Program-made: the position numbers and the translations under genes | Shown: piece after piece, positions 47,473-61,455 of the stretch | How positions within the stretch are numbered: position 1 is the first letter of the stretch | Layout of the letters: each line of letters starts with the position of its first letter | Source of the DNA: Campylobacter concisus | Lineage (GTDB): Bacteria; Campylobacterota; Campylobacteria; Campylobacterales; Campylobacteraceae | Assembly (NCBI RefSeq): GCF_001891085.1 | Contig: NZ_JXUP01000001.1 | Location: forward strand, 62,001 to 126,000 | Direction of reading: 5' to 3' | DNA length: 64,000 nucleotides | Notes under the pieces: generated by a model | What the model was told of the DNA's origin: nothing | Seen by the model: the letters and a program-made list of their open reading frames with translations, nothing else | Databases searched by the model: none

Positions 47473-49568
47473 TTAAAAAGTGTAGTGCATATTTAGCATA
47501 AACGATCTCTCATCACCCGGTCTTGAATCAGAACGCCAGTATTTTTTATTTAAGATATTATTGATTGCCAGTGTTATTTGAGCGTGTTCATTAAAGTTAT
47601 ATCCAGCACTTGCATCAAGCCTTACAAAGCCGGGCAAGTGTTGATCGGTTACGCTTGTTTTAGTTACATCGTAACTATATCTTTTGGAGTACCCGGTTAC
47701 GCCACTTTCGACATACCATTTATCGTTTTTAGCATATCTTAAAAAAACATTGCCCTGCCAGTTAGTTGTATTTTTTAGATTAAGTTTTTCGTTTAATGGA
47801 TTTGATTTATCACTTGCGATAATGGCTCTCATATATCCAAGAGAGCTTCTAAGATATAAATTCTCATAAATTTGACCCAAGATGTTTAGCTCGATACCGC
47901 GGCTGCGCTCCTTGCCGCGAACTGCCCATGTATATGGATCATTTTTAGAATCTGGTTGGTATCTTATATTGTTATGCTCGATCTGAAATATCGCTAAGTT
48001 TGAGCTAAATCTATTATCAGCCCATGTGCTTTTAAGCCGATTTCATATTGCTCATTATTCTGCGGTTTTAGATCAAGCATCGTTGTATCGCCTATACTTA
48101 TACCTATATTTCCACGGCCACCGTATGGGGCAAAACTCTTTGAGTATGAAGCATATGCAGTATGCTCTGGTAAAAAATCCCATAGCAAGCCAACTCTTGG
48201 ACTAAAAGAGTGCCCTTTGTAGCTATTTGTCATATTTGTAATATTTCTTGTTTTAAATTTATAAAAGTCAAACCTTCCACCAACAAGTAGCCTATATTTG
48301 TCGTCTAAGCTTATTAAATCCTCGAGAAATACTCCATTATTTATGGCTTTATGCTTATTATCAGTATTAAGTGGTATGTAGCCCACACTACCCCAACTTG
48401 ATCTTGATGCGTATGGATTTATGGTCACATTTTTTGCACTATCAAACCAAAGCCTTGGATGGCGAGTTTCTACGCTGTTGTCATATCCAAAAGTAAGATT
48501 ATGCTTAAATCTTGTAAATTCAAGCTCTTTTGTAAGTGTTATGGCATTTGAGAGTGTGTCATTATCGGTTTGTTGTTTAGCATAGTTTTGCTTTAGTCTA
48601 TTTCCGGGCATGATGGTACCACTAAAATAATGGTCAAAATTTTGACTAGCTTTTCTATAACCAAAAACCCATTTTAAATTCATGTCCTTTACTAACTCTG
48701 CATTTAGCTCAGTACGAAAGAAATGAAGCTTATCTTCAACAAAGTCTCCATCGTGAGAAAATCCCTTTGTATAATCGATACCAAGTTTATCATAGACACT
48801 TTTTGTTGGCATTCTATCAGGCACACGCCAAGCATTATCATATGTGTATTGCGCCTCAAAACTCACCGTTCCACCATCGTTTGTCACTACAACGCTTGGA
48901 CTTACCATAAAATTTTTATATTTTACGCCCTCTCTCCATGACTTTCCACGTTCCATATCAGTCGTTAGTCTTGCGGCTAGTTGATTATTTACTACATGGT
49001 TTACATCTATACCACCGCCATATCTACTCCAGCTACCAACCCTACCTGAAAGCTTATAAACAGGTATAAAATTTGCCTTTTTGCTAACCAAATTTACAAC
49101 CGCACCGCCGTCACTTCTTCCATACAAGATCGAAGCTGGTCCTTTTAAAATTTCAACTCTCTCAACGTTTGCTGTGCTACGTCTTATCTGTCCTGAGTCT
49201 CTAACACCATCTCTATATATATCGCCGCCATCTACGCTAAAACCCCTTATCTTGATACTCTCACCTCTCATATCGTAGCCTGCGTCAATGCCAGCATTTC
49301 CCTCAAGGATACTTGAAAGGTCGTTTGTGCCATAGTTTCTATTTTTTTGTATATCGATATTTTCGATAGTTTGTGGCGTCTCTTTGTTACTAAGCCCATT
49401 TCTATTGATATCCGCACTATCATACGCGATATAACCTTTTAGGGTATTTTGCTCCGAGATACCTTCCACCTCGATAGTTGGTAAAACAACTGAATAATCA
49501 CTGTTATTTGTATCTAAAGCCCAGAGCGAGCTAAAGATCAGTGATAAAGCAAGTATACTAAACTTCAT
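47473..49568 (-). pseudogene. TonB-dependent siderophore receptor, frameshifted
   Basis: Two frames (49568 to 47994, and 47880 to 47473) are one outer-membrane TonB-dependent receptor of about 698 residues. A signal peptide (about 1-17) is followed by the plug domain: TPQTIENIDIQKNR, the ILKGPASILYGRSDGGAVVN motif of siderophore receptors, and then beta-barrel strands. Reading ends prematurely after QYEIGLKAHGL; inserting one base at the A4/T4 run 48030-48033 gives QYEIGLKSTWADNRFSSN and continues into the second frame, which ends with the expected aromatic MLNMHYTF. Substrate is unknown, probably a ferric siderophore. Either a decayed gene or a single-base assembly error. Confidence 0.88.
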
Positions 49569-49826
49569 AGAATTCCTTTAGATAAAATTAAAATCGATAT
49601 TCTATATCAAAATAGTTTAAAATATTTATATTGATGTTTATTAATTTTTACCAATTCATTGTTAAAATTTCAGTTCGATTTAGAATTATCGTTTGCCATA
49701 TCTTAAAACAAAATGCATTACTATTGCCGCTAAAAAATTTTAAGATTAAGGCTAGTATTTTAATGATCGCACATCAACACAAGCTTTTTGAACTTTTTGA
49801 TGAAATTATAGATATAAAAAGTGAGT

Positions 49827-49854
49827 AAATTTGACTGCAAAGGCAGCCAAATTT
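49827..49854 (-). terminator. Hairpin terminator after yedE
   Basis: AAATTTGACTGC (49827-49838) pairs with GCAGCCAAATTT (49843-49854) with one mismatch, a few bases past the yedE stop. Confidence 0.7.
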
Positions 49855-49857
49855 ATA

Positions 49858-50916
49858 TTATGCTTTTTTAGTAAAAACTCCGACATAAATAGCATAGATA
49901 AAGCCGATCACTACGGCATATGGAGCATAAGGAGTGATGCCAGCTCCAGAGCTTGCAAGTATGAAGTTATGGCTTATCGCAGCGCCTGCTCCCATGCCTA
50001 AAACAAATACAGCTGAGCTTAAATTTCCAGCTCCCATTTGCACTAAATGTTTGCCTGGGCAGCCATAACTTAGACTAAAGCAAAGACCAGCCAAGCTCAT
50101 GCCAAGAAAATTCCAAAGAACGTCATTGTGAGCGATAGGTTGAGCTTCAAAGCCAAATTTATATTGTCCAAGAGCTAAATTTGTGATACTTGCAAAAACG
50201 ATGATAGATACAATGCCATAAAACATTGAAAGATCACGCTCAAAAACTTTGCTAATCGCTCCAACCGAACAAAATTTACTTCTTTGCATAAAAATGCCAA
50301 TAACAATGGCGCAAATAAGTGAGATAAAGATATTTGCATGCTGTGAACCTGGGCCTTTTTCTGAGCTAAATAATGCACCATTATCGCCAAGTTTTAAACC
50401 AAAGACAAGGGCTATTAAAAGCAAAATAGCAATGATTAATGGCAAAAATGCAACTGGTTTTGTTGTGGCATCATTTTCAGGTATGACGTAACCATTTTTC
50501 TTGAAAAATCGTCCAACAAAAACGCCAGCAAATAGACCGACAAGACCAGCAATAGCAGTCATATCTCCTCCGCCAAGACGCAAAAACGCTCTCCATGGAC
50601 AACCCAAAAAGATAAGGCAACCAATCATAGCAAACACACCTAGGAAAAATCTAGAAAATGCTGCACTGCCAGATACTGGAGTAAAATTTCTACTCCAAAA
50701 CAGGCTAGCTAAAAAGCCTCCGATGATAAGCCCTAAAATTTCAGGCCTTAGATACTGTACCACTTTGGCTTGATGAAAGCCAAAAGCACCTACGCTATCT
50801 CTTAAAAAGCAAGCCGCGCAAACGCCCATATTTGCTGGGTTGCCAAAATAAACAAGCACTGGGCCAAGAATGCCTAAGCTTGCACCTGCAATAATGTAAA
50901 GCACTGTTTTATTCAT
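49858..50916 (-). CDS. yedE: YedE-type selenium transporter
   Basis: The 352-residue membrane protein has about nine or ten helices and two YeeE/YedE (DUF395) repeats. Each has a conserved Cys-containing loop: GVCAACFLRDS, FLGCPWRAF, RSKFCSVG and SYGCPGKHLVQMG. The NMGVCAACFLRDS...F start is typical of the YedE group that occurs with YedF and is thought to move selenium compounds. Three other selenium genes (selA, selB, selD) and yedF in the window fit that role. It is transcribed divergently from moeA. Confidence 0.9.
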   Translation of the reverse strand: MNKTVLYIIAGASLGILGPVLVYFGNPANMGVCAACFLRDSVGAFGFHQAKVVQYLRPEILGLIIGGFLASLFWSRNFTPVSGSAAFSRFFLGVFAMIGCLIFLGCPWRAFLRLGGGDMTAIAGLVGLFAGVFVGRFFKKNGYVIPENDATTKPVAFLPLIIAILLLIALVFGLKLGDNGALFSSEKGPGSQHANIFISLICAIVIGIFMQRSKFCSVGAISKVFERDLSMFYGIVSIIVFASITNLALGQYKFGFEAQPIAHNDVLWNFLGMSLAGLCFSLSYGCPGKHLVQMGAGNLSSAVFVLGMGAGAAISHNFILASSGAGITPYAPYAVVIGFIYAIYVGVFTKKA

Positions 50917-51050
50917 GAATATTCCTGTGTATAGGGTAAAATCAAACTGATTTCTTAAACGACATTTTAATAATCATTAAATAAAACAAAGATTAATTTT
51001 TTAAGAGCGAAATGGATAAAATATGCAAAAATTTCATAAAAAGGATAAAA

Positions 51051-52250
51051 ATGAAAGATTTTATGAGTTACGCAGATAGCCTAAAAATTCTAAAAGATAC
51101 AATAAATGCGTGGGAAAAGGTCGAAAAAGTAGCCATTACGGACGCACTTGATAGAAATATCGCCTACGACGTGACAGCCGCTGAAAATTACCCAGCAAAG
51201 CCGGTTTCAGCGATGGACGGATACGCTTTTGCCTTTAAAGATGGCCTAAGCGAGCTTGAACTCATCACAGACCTGCCCGCTGGAAGCGATAAAGGGCTGG
51301 TTATAGAGAGCAACAAATGCGTCAAAACTTTCACTGGCTCACTAATGAGCGAAGGCACTGATACTCTTGTGCCGGTAGAAAATGTCGAGGTTAGCGGCTC
51401 AAAAATAATTATTAAAAAGAGTGTACCAAAGGGCTTTGCCGTGCGCGAAGTGGGCGAGAGCTACAAAAAAGGCGAAATTTTGATCAAAAAAGGCACACGT
51501 CTAAGCTACGCTGAAATCGCACTTCTAGCAGAGCTTGGCCACTTTCACATAAGCGTTTTCATACGCCCAAGAGTTGCGATACTAGCGACTGGCAGCGAGA
51601 TAAAAGACCTTGGTGAGCCACTAGAAAATCCAGCACAAATTCACAGCTCAAATCACGTAGGCATCGCTATGCAGATACGCAAAATGGGCGCAGAGCCGAT
51701 CCTTTGCGAGATCGTAAGAGATAAGGCTGAGCTTGTCGAAAAAGCGATCATAAACGCACTAAAATCAGCTGATATATTAGTGACTACTGGTGGCATAAGC
51801 ATGGGTGATTACGACTTTGTAAAAGGCGCTTTAAATGAAAATTTTAGTCTTATCATCGAAGGTGCTGCCATAAAACCGGGCCGTCACATCAGAGTGGCAA
51901 AGTCAGGCGATAAATATATCTTTGCACTGCCAGGATTTCCGTACTCGGCAATGGTTATGTGTGTGCTTTACGTAAGGGTCTTAATAAATGCGTGGTTTGG
52001 TCAAGAAGAGCCAAAGATCACGGCGATAATGGACGAAGACTATAAAAAGCGTTCGCCATTTTTAGAATTTACGGCTGTAAATTTAGAAAATCGTGAAGGA
52101 AAAAATTTTGTAAATCTAAATGGCAAAAAGCTTGGCAGTTCAGCGATCGTAAATAATTTAACAAACAAGGCTGCACTTTTAATGATCCCAATGTATAAAG
52201 AAATTCTTAAAAAAGGCGAGATAGTAGAAGTCTTGATGATGCCTTACTAA
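51051..52250 (+). CDS. moeA: Molybdopterin molybdenumtransferase MoeA
   Basis: From the ATG at 51051 (AAAGGA upstream) the protein has 399 residues. It inserts molybdate or tungstate into adenylylated molybdopterin. Motifs: PVSAMDGYAFA, FTGSLMSEGTDTLVPVE, RVAILATGSEI, TTGGISMGDYDFV and ALPGFPYSAM. Formate dehydrogenase FdhA in the same window needs this cofactor. An in-frame TGG-less extension to 51012 is possible but has no ribosome site. Confidence 0.96.
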   Translation: MKDFMSYADSLKILKDTINAWEKVEKVAITDALDRNIAYDVTAAENYPAKPVSAMDGYAFAFKDGLSELELITDLPAGSDKGLVIESNKCVKTFTGSLMSEGTDTLVPVENVEVSGSKIIIKKSVPKGFAVREVGESYKKGEILIKKGTRLSYAEIALLAELGHFHISVFIRPRVAILATGSEIKDLGEPLENPAQIHSSNHVGIAMQIRKMGAEPILCEIVRDKAELVEKAIINALKSADILVTTGGISMGDYDFVKGALNENFSLIIEGAAIKPGRHIRVAKSGDKYIFALPGFPYSAMVMCVLYVRVLINAWFGQEEPKITAIMDEDYKKRSPFLEFTAVNLENREGKNFVNLNGKKLGSSAIVNNLTNKAALLMIPMYKEILKKGEIVEVLMMPY

Positions 52251-52267
52251 AATTTTAAGGATAAAAG

Positions 52268-53270
52268 TTGAACGCATTAGAAATTCAAACAATTATAGTT
52301 TTTCTTATAATGGCATCACTTGCCTTTGGAATAGATCTTTTTGCTCATAAACATGATGAGAAAAATTTCACTAAAACAAGCTGGCATTTGGTCTATCTTT
52401 TGGATAGGAGTTTCAGTACTTTTTGGTATATATTTATATTTTGAGCGAGGCAGCGAAATAGCAAGTCTTTATTTTGCAGGATATGCGCTAGAAAAGTCGC
52501 TCTCGGTAGATAATCTTTTTGTGATGATGGCGATTTTTTCATGGTTTAATATACCTGAAATTTATCGCCACAGAGTGCTTTATTTTGGCGTTATAGGAGC
52601 TATGATATTTAGGCTCATCTTTGTAGCCGTAGGTACGATGCTTTTTGCCATCTCTCCTTGGATGGAGCTAATATTTGCAGCAATAGTCGCATATAGTGCC
52701 GTAATGATGATAAAAAAAGATAAGTGTGATGAGGATATAAAAGATTATTCAAACCACATAGCTTATAGGGCAGTTTATCGCTTCTTTCCGGTTTTACCAC
52801 AGCTTTTTGGACATAGTTTTTTTGTTAAATTTAGCGAAATTTCTAAACAAATTTCAGATAGTCAAAAAACTGCTCTTAACGATCAAATTTTAAGGCTAAA
52901 AGCCACTTGGATAGCAACACCATTATTCTTGTGTCTTTGTGTGATTGAGCTAAGCGATGTGATATTTGCTTTTGATAGTGTTCCGGCTGTCATTGCTGTG
53001 AGCAAAGATCCTGTGATTGTTTATTCAGCGATGATATTTGCGATACTTGGGCTAAGAACGCTTTATTTTGTGCTTGAAGCACTCAAAAATTTTTTAAAGT
53101 ATTTAGAAATTTCTGTGATCGTGCTTTTATTTTTTATCGCAGCAAAGCTAGCTTTAAATGCAACCGCTCATATCTTTCATCATGGTTTTGAAATTTCTGC
53201 ACAAATTAGCCTTTTTATCATTCTAGTCATCCTTGGAGTTGGGGTCGTAGCAAGTTTGGTTAAAAAATAG
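52268..53270 (+). CDS. TerC/Alx-family membrane protein, frameshifted near the N-terminus
   Basis: The first helix (LNALEIQTIIVFLIMASLAF then GIDLF) is read from a TTG at 52268 with AAGG upstream, but the body of the protein lies one frame over, starting with KISLKQAGIWSIFW. Removing one A from the A5 run at 52372-52376 joins them into about 333 residues. As read, only a shorter form starting at 52341 or 52353 could be made, lacking helix 1 and its conserved Asp. The body has seven or eight helices with EKSLSVDNLFVM and ELSDVIFAFDSVPAV, the TerC signatures tied to manganese export. It follows moeA by 17 bases. Confidence 0.85.
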
Positions 53271-53391
53271 CTACCACAAAAGTATGCAAGCTAAAGTTAG
53301 GCAAGCTTAAAATTAAAAAATTTATAAGTATAGCGCTTTATGTTTGATGTCTAAATTCTTTAAAATTTTACTTGCTTGTGTAAAAGATTGA

Positions 53392-53954
53392 TTACTGTAT
53401 ATTTATACTACCGGCTGGAGTTGGCATATCGTCTTTTTCATCAGCAAATGGTGGCCCTTTTTGAAGCAAAGTGGTGATCTCAGATGCTACTTTTGGATCC
53501 ATTTTTGCCATGATAGTTGATATCTTTTTGGCATCAAGAGCATAAAGTATGGTGGCTGCATTTGATCTAGGCATTTTAGAGAGCACCTCAGCTGCCGCGC
53601 CATCTTTCATCTTAGAATACGACTCATTTACTTTATCACTAGTCATTGTGCGAAGTTCTTTTAAAATTTTTTCATTTTTGGCGACCACTTCATCGATCTC
53701 TTTGCGTTTTTGCTCGATCACTTTCATTGTTGCATTTAGATCAGCTTCTTTTTTGGCAAGCTTTTTATTATTTTCTTCATAGGCTGCCGCCGAGCTTGCA
53801 CGAAATACCTCTAAAGCTTGGCGCTGTTCATCTATGATCTCAAGTTCCTTTGAAATTTCTTCTTTTCTAGCTTCAAAAATTTGCGTACAATCAACTGGTA
53901 CTTCAAAACAAAATGCAAAATTTAAAATAGTTAAGAGTAATAAAACCGCTCTCA

Positions 53955-53955
<1 letters not shown>
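53392..53955 (-). CDS. MotE-like periplasmic flagellar protein
   Basis: From the ATG at 53955 the protein has 187 residues. A signal peptide (about 1-16) is followed by a long coiled coil (residues 30-110) and an MgtE-N-like helical domain in which MPRSNAATILYALDAKKISTIMAKMDPKVASEIT is the recognisable repeat (PxxxAaxiLe.M). This layout matches MotE and the C. jejuni Cj1496c product, implicated in motility (from memory). The order with the next two genes repeats Cj1496c-Cj1498c. The start shares a base with the upstream stop. Confidence 0.85.
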
Positions 53956-56492
<2,537 letters not shown>

Positions 56493-56493
<1 letters not shown>

Positions 56494-59400
56494 TATTTAT
56501 TCGCTCCACTCAAATTTAGATCATTATCGCATAATAAAATTGCCTCATTAGCTAAATTTATTACGTTCTCTTTGTCTATTTTTACAAGGATCGTATCTAA
56601 AATTTCAGCTAATTTTTCATCTATTGTTCTGATATCATCTACTTGATTTGCTATTTCGATTTTTAATTTTTCGCTTACTTTTTCATCGCATTTAAGCAAA
56701 TTTATCAAACGAATCATAAGCTCTTTTGCACCTACTATTTTGCAAAGCATATTGTAGTTCTCATCATCTTGAAAATTTCTTACATTTAGCGGAGATGATA
56801 GAGCAAATTTAAATTTGAGCACATCATCCAGGCTAAGCTCTGGTGCAAAAAGCCGTCCTTGAAATCTACTAAAGCCAAACCCGACAAAAATTTCAAGCAT
56901 GCTTTTATCTTCTAAATTTTTTATCATGACATCAAAATTAAATGTATCTGATACATACTTTATCATGCGTATGGTCTTTAGTGCTTCTACTGAATCAAAA
57001 ATTTGTTTGCAAAATCTTTTATCTATATTAAATCTATTTGTTTTTAACATGCCTAAAGCTTCTACCGAGCCTGAATAAGATGCAAAATCATCAAGCGAAA
57101 AGCTAACGCCTAGCTCCTTATAAGCATTAATATATCTAACAACATCATCTAAATTTACGCCACTTGCAGAGTCAACGATATCTATGATTAGCCCATTAGC
57201 GTCTAGTTGCTCATCTTTTAAAAGCTTTTTAAATTTCTCAAAAAACTCAGAAGTCATTAGCTTTTTAATGCATAAATTTACTCTAACTTTTGCATTTATT
57301 CTCTCTTTTAGCCATACAGCCCTAGCTTTTAAAGCATCTTTTAGCGTAAATAATGCGATAGCAACAACTGCTTTTGAGCCTTTTGCAAGCGGTAAGAAGT
57401 CTGATGGCCTTAATATCTTATCGCCATTTTTCCATCTAATAAATGCCTCAAAGCTGCTAACTTCCCCACTTTTTATATCAATCTCAGGCTGATATAATAA
57501 AAACATCTCCCCAGCATCTATAGCTTCAATGATCTTTGAGTCATCTCTATATTCATTTTTAAAGTATGTATCTTTTTTCGAATTAAATACATAATATTTA
57601 TTTTTTCCATTAAGCTTTGCTTGATACATAGCCCAATCAGCTCTTTCGATTAGATCATCAACGCTAAGTACATCGCTACTTAAGCTAATACCAATACTTA
57701 TGCTAAGTTTTTTTTCATCATCATCAATAGAAATTTTACTCTGACCCACTCTTAAGATGTTTTCAGCAGTTTCGTAAATTTCTCCCAGATTTTCATAAGG
57801 CATAGCACCTATAAACTCGTCTCCGCCTATTCTTGCAAATATTCCTTGTTTTGGAAAAATTTCATCTATTTTTTTTGAAATTTCTATTAGGATTTTATCA
57901 CCTACTTGATGTCCATATCCGTCATTTATCGATTTAAAATTATCAAAATCGACATAAAAAGCTGCTATTTTTAAGCTTTTTTTCGCTTGTTTTAGTAGAT
58001 TTTCTAGCTTATTAAAAAGTAAAAATCTATTTGGCAATCCAGTTAGCGTATCGTGATACGCGATAAATTCGAGGTACTCTTTATTGTAGCAATCATCATT
58101 TGCGCTTGAAGCTAATAAAATATATCCCTCTTGATCGCCAAACGCGTTTAAAAGCTTACTTATGCTTATAACTTCGAGTCTATTTTTGCTTCGAACATCA
58201 TGAATAAGACCTTGCCAAAAGCCAGTTATTTTAAGTGAATTTAAAATTTCATCTTTAATATCTTTTAGTCCGTTTTTAAAATTTATTATATCTTTTGAGT
58301 AAATTTTCTCTATAAAATTTTTATCTCTAGAAATGTTAAGCGTATCGAAAAAAGCGTCATTAGCATCTATGATTCTAAACTCATCATCAAGCATAATAAT
58401 TTGCTCTTTTGCGTATGAGAAAATTTTTGCTAAAAGATCTTGATAAGAAAAAAAGCTATTTTGCACACTAAGATCTTGCATTGTGCCCTTTATAACGCTT
58501 GCTTCACCATCATAAAAAGCTATTGCTTTTGCTCTAATCCTTACATAAATAATCTCTTTATCAGCCCTATAAAAACGCACTTCGCCATCATATACTTCAC
58601 CTTTTTTTATAAGGTCAAAAAAGTCCTTAAAGCTTACAAATTCATCTACAAATATAGTTTTCGCACGTTCAAAATTTATACTCATATCCCCATTTAATGC
58701 ATATCCGAGCGACTTAGCAATAGCATTTGGGATATAAAGGGTATCGCTTTTTTTATCCCACGAAAAAACAAGCGCTTGGCTTGCCCAAAGTATGCTTTGA
58801 AAATATTTTAATTCAGCATCATATTTTTCTTGCAACTTTGCTATATCGCTTAGGTCATTAAAAAAGTAGATGATTTTTTGCTCTTTGTCAGCACCATTAT
58901 CTATAAATTTTACCTTTATTTTAAATGGCGTTTTGTTGTTTTCATTTGTTTGCATATTGGCTACGAGATTTATTTCGCTATTTTTGCTACCTTTTTCAAA
59001 GAATTTTTTAGATTCATTAGAAACATTTACAGCAAACTCATCTAAACTTTCAGGGCTTATTAGATCTTTTAAATTTATAAGCTTCTTATCTTGCGGGACT
59101 TTAAAGATACTATCAATATTTTGCGTACTTCTTACGATAGAAAATGGATCGCTGCTTAAAGCTTCTGCTATTACATTTGGCGATAAAAACGAATAATCAT
59201 TTATTGCTTCGTTATCCTTTTTCGTAAATTTTCCATCATCAAGCTCGTGTATAAGCATAAAATTTAGCCTAGAATCCCTTAGTTCAATCTGCGACTCTTG
59301 TAAAAATCCCTCTTTAGTGCCGCCATCTTTTGTTTTTAGCTTGATTTTAAAACTCATATCGCTATTTTGAGCATCTTGTTTCATTTGCATAAACAATGCA

Positions 59401-60596
59401 AAATCGTCATCTATTAAATCATTTAAATTTAGCTCTATAATCTCATCTTTTGTGTAGCCAACAGAAGATAAAAATGCATTACTAGCATCAATAATATCGC
59501 CGCTATAAGCATCATAAACTACTATTTTCAAAAAGCTTTGCTCAAAAATATAGCCAAATCTACTTTTGTATTCTTCTAGCCCATCAGTTGCTTTTTTGGT
59601 TTCTATCTTTAGCTTGTTTATTCCATTTTTTATATCTTCAAATTCTGTTACATTAAGGCTTCGTTTTATCTCGTATTCATCGCCATCTAAAGTATCTCTT
59701 ACCTCTTTTAAAGCTGGCATTATTCTATTTTTTATAAATTTTACATCTCTAACCCATAATATTAAAGAAGATGTAAAACAAAAGATCGATAGCCAAAATA
59801 ACACAAACTGCATAAAGATATGAAAATGCTTCGTTGAGGCAGTAATAACAAAAATTTTATACTCTGGCATATAGCTTATGAGATAAAAGCCCATATGGCT
59901 TAAAGAAAATATTATTTTATCCTCTTTAAACTCGTCGCCAAGACTCACATAAGGCAAAAACATCGATTCATCAAATTTTTTATAAAACTCATCTCTTGAT
60001 AAATTTCCATATTTATCTACCAGATAAGCATAAGTTTTGGTTTTCTCATCGTAATCTACATTAGTGTAGTTTTGCAAAAATTTTATATCAATTTGAACTA
60101 AAATACTGCCTCCATTTTTTAGTCCATAAGATGCATAAATGTCTCTAAAACGATTATTTTTATAGACACGATCTGATACTGTAAATTTCCCGGCATCTAT
60201 CTCGTTTAAACTAAGCTGAGATAGATCCTTTTCGGCTATGTCATCAGCACCTAAAAATTTCTTTGAATAGAGTAAATTTCTATTTTTATCAAAAACATAA
60301 AAAGCTATATAAAGATCGTTTTTTGTTGAATTTTTATCAAATAACATATCACTAAGACCTGCTTCAACCATTTTTGACTTTAAAAATAGATCGTTTTTTA
60401 TTATAAAAAAGCTATTTGAGATTGATGATTTTATATTTGAATTTGTTGAGCTAAGATCATACTTTATATCGTTCGTACCGGCACAAACTACAAATAATGC
60501 TAAAAATATAAATGAGAGTAGAAGTAAAATAGCCTTTGTATAAAACATTTTTACTATCTGAAGGCTGGTTTTTTGTTTCTCAAGCACGATAGACAC
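56493..60596 (-). CDS. Large membrane sensor with PAS, GGDEF and degenerate EAL domains
   Basis: The 1367-residue protein has helix 1 (about 20-40), a periplasmic sensor of about 215 residues (Cache-like by size), helix 2 (about 262-284), at least three PAS-like domains (for example FLSSVGYTKDEIIELNLNDL), then GGDEF and EAL. The GGDEF motif RIGGDEF near residue 922 is intact and lacks the RxxD inhibitory site, so it should make cyclic di-GMP. The EAL domain (from about 1030) begins FEAFIRW, but LEITES-like reads IDIVDS, the KID lysine is Asn (NRFNID), and AEGVE reads KNLE, so phosphodiesterase activity is probably lost. It may regulate adhesion or motility (inference). Confidence 0.9.
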
Positions 60597-60733
60597 CTCG
60601 TTAGTTTAGGTTTTGGCTTTGATTTTATCCCATTTTTACTTGATTTGGGTTTATAAAGATAAGTATTTATTTAGAATTTATTGATTTATTTAAAATTGAG
60701 CCAAAAATTTATTTAAAATTTGGCTCAAATATC

Positions 60734-61363
60734 TTAATAGATCCAAGTAACGATATCAGAAATTTCTCTGCGAAGTTTTTTTGGTTGTGGATTTAGGCGG
60801 TAGCCAAATGATACCATGATAGCCACTCTTTGAAAACTCTCATCAAGCCCCAAAAGTTCATTTAAAGCGTGTCTGTCAAAGCCTTCTATTGGGCAACTAT
60901 CAATGCCCAAACTTGCAGCTGCATTCATCATATTTGTGGCGATTATCATGCATTGTTCATGTGACCACTGAAATGTTAGCTCATCATCATTTTTAAAATT
61001 TGCTAGCAAAAAGTCATGGTAAAATTTTTGCCTTGCAGCAATGGCTTCAGGATCTTTATTGGTATTTCTAGCGATCATTTTATTAACGTATGCGCTTCCA
61101 AATTTCACCTCTTTGATCTTAGCTAAAACGACAACTAAATGCGAGCAAGATGTGATTTGTGCTTGATTCCATGAAAGAGCTTTTATTTTTTCTCTAAGCT
61201 CTTTATTCTGAACGACTAAGATATCCCACTGCTCAAGGCCAGTTGAACTAGGGCTTAACCTACCAGCTTCTAGTATAAAATCAAACTCTCCAGCACCGAT
61301 TTCTTTGCTTTCGTCAAAAACCTTGCAAGCATGACGAAATTTTAAAATTTCAAGATAATTCAT
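60734..61363 (-). CDS. NAD(P)H nitroreductase family flavoprotein
   Basis: From the ATG at 61363 (AGGAG five bases upstream; the ATG just before is too close) the protein has 209 residues. Family marks are RHACKVFDESKEI near the N-terminus, GRLSPSSTGLEQWDILVV for FMN phosphate, and SLGIDSCPIEGFD and VSFGYRLNP near the end. FMN-dependent nitroreductases reduce nitroaromatics, quinones or flavins; the substrate here is unknown. It stands alone between selD and the large sensor gene. C. jejuni has similar RdxA/FrxA-type enzymes elsewhere. Confidence 0.88.
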   Translation of the reverse strand: MNYLEILKFRHACKVFDESKEIGAGEFDFILEAGRLSPSSTGLEQWDILVVQNKELREKIKALSWNQAQITSCSHLVVVLAKIKEVKFGSAYVNKMIARNTNKDPEAIAARQKFYHDFLLANFKNDDELTFQWSHEQCMIIATNMMNAAASLGIDSCPIEGFDRHALNELLGLDESFQRVAIMVSFGYRLNPQPKKLRREISDIVTWIY

Positions 61364-61455
61364 CATCTCTCCTTTGTAGTTTTTGAAATTATAGAATGGT
61401 TAAGTAAATTAAAAGATTTCACTAACGCAATGGATAGCATACTATTTTTAAAAAT

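Noticed and set aside
49631-49828. 65-codon frame ending just before the yedE terminator
   Set aside because: No ribosome site, no recognisable family, and it contains a half-copy of the repeat seen at 15 kb; at most a gene remnant.
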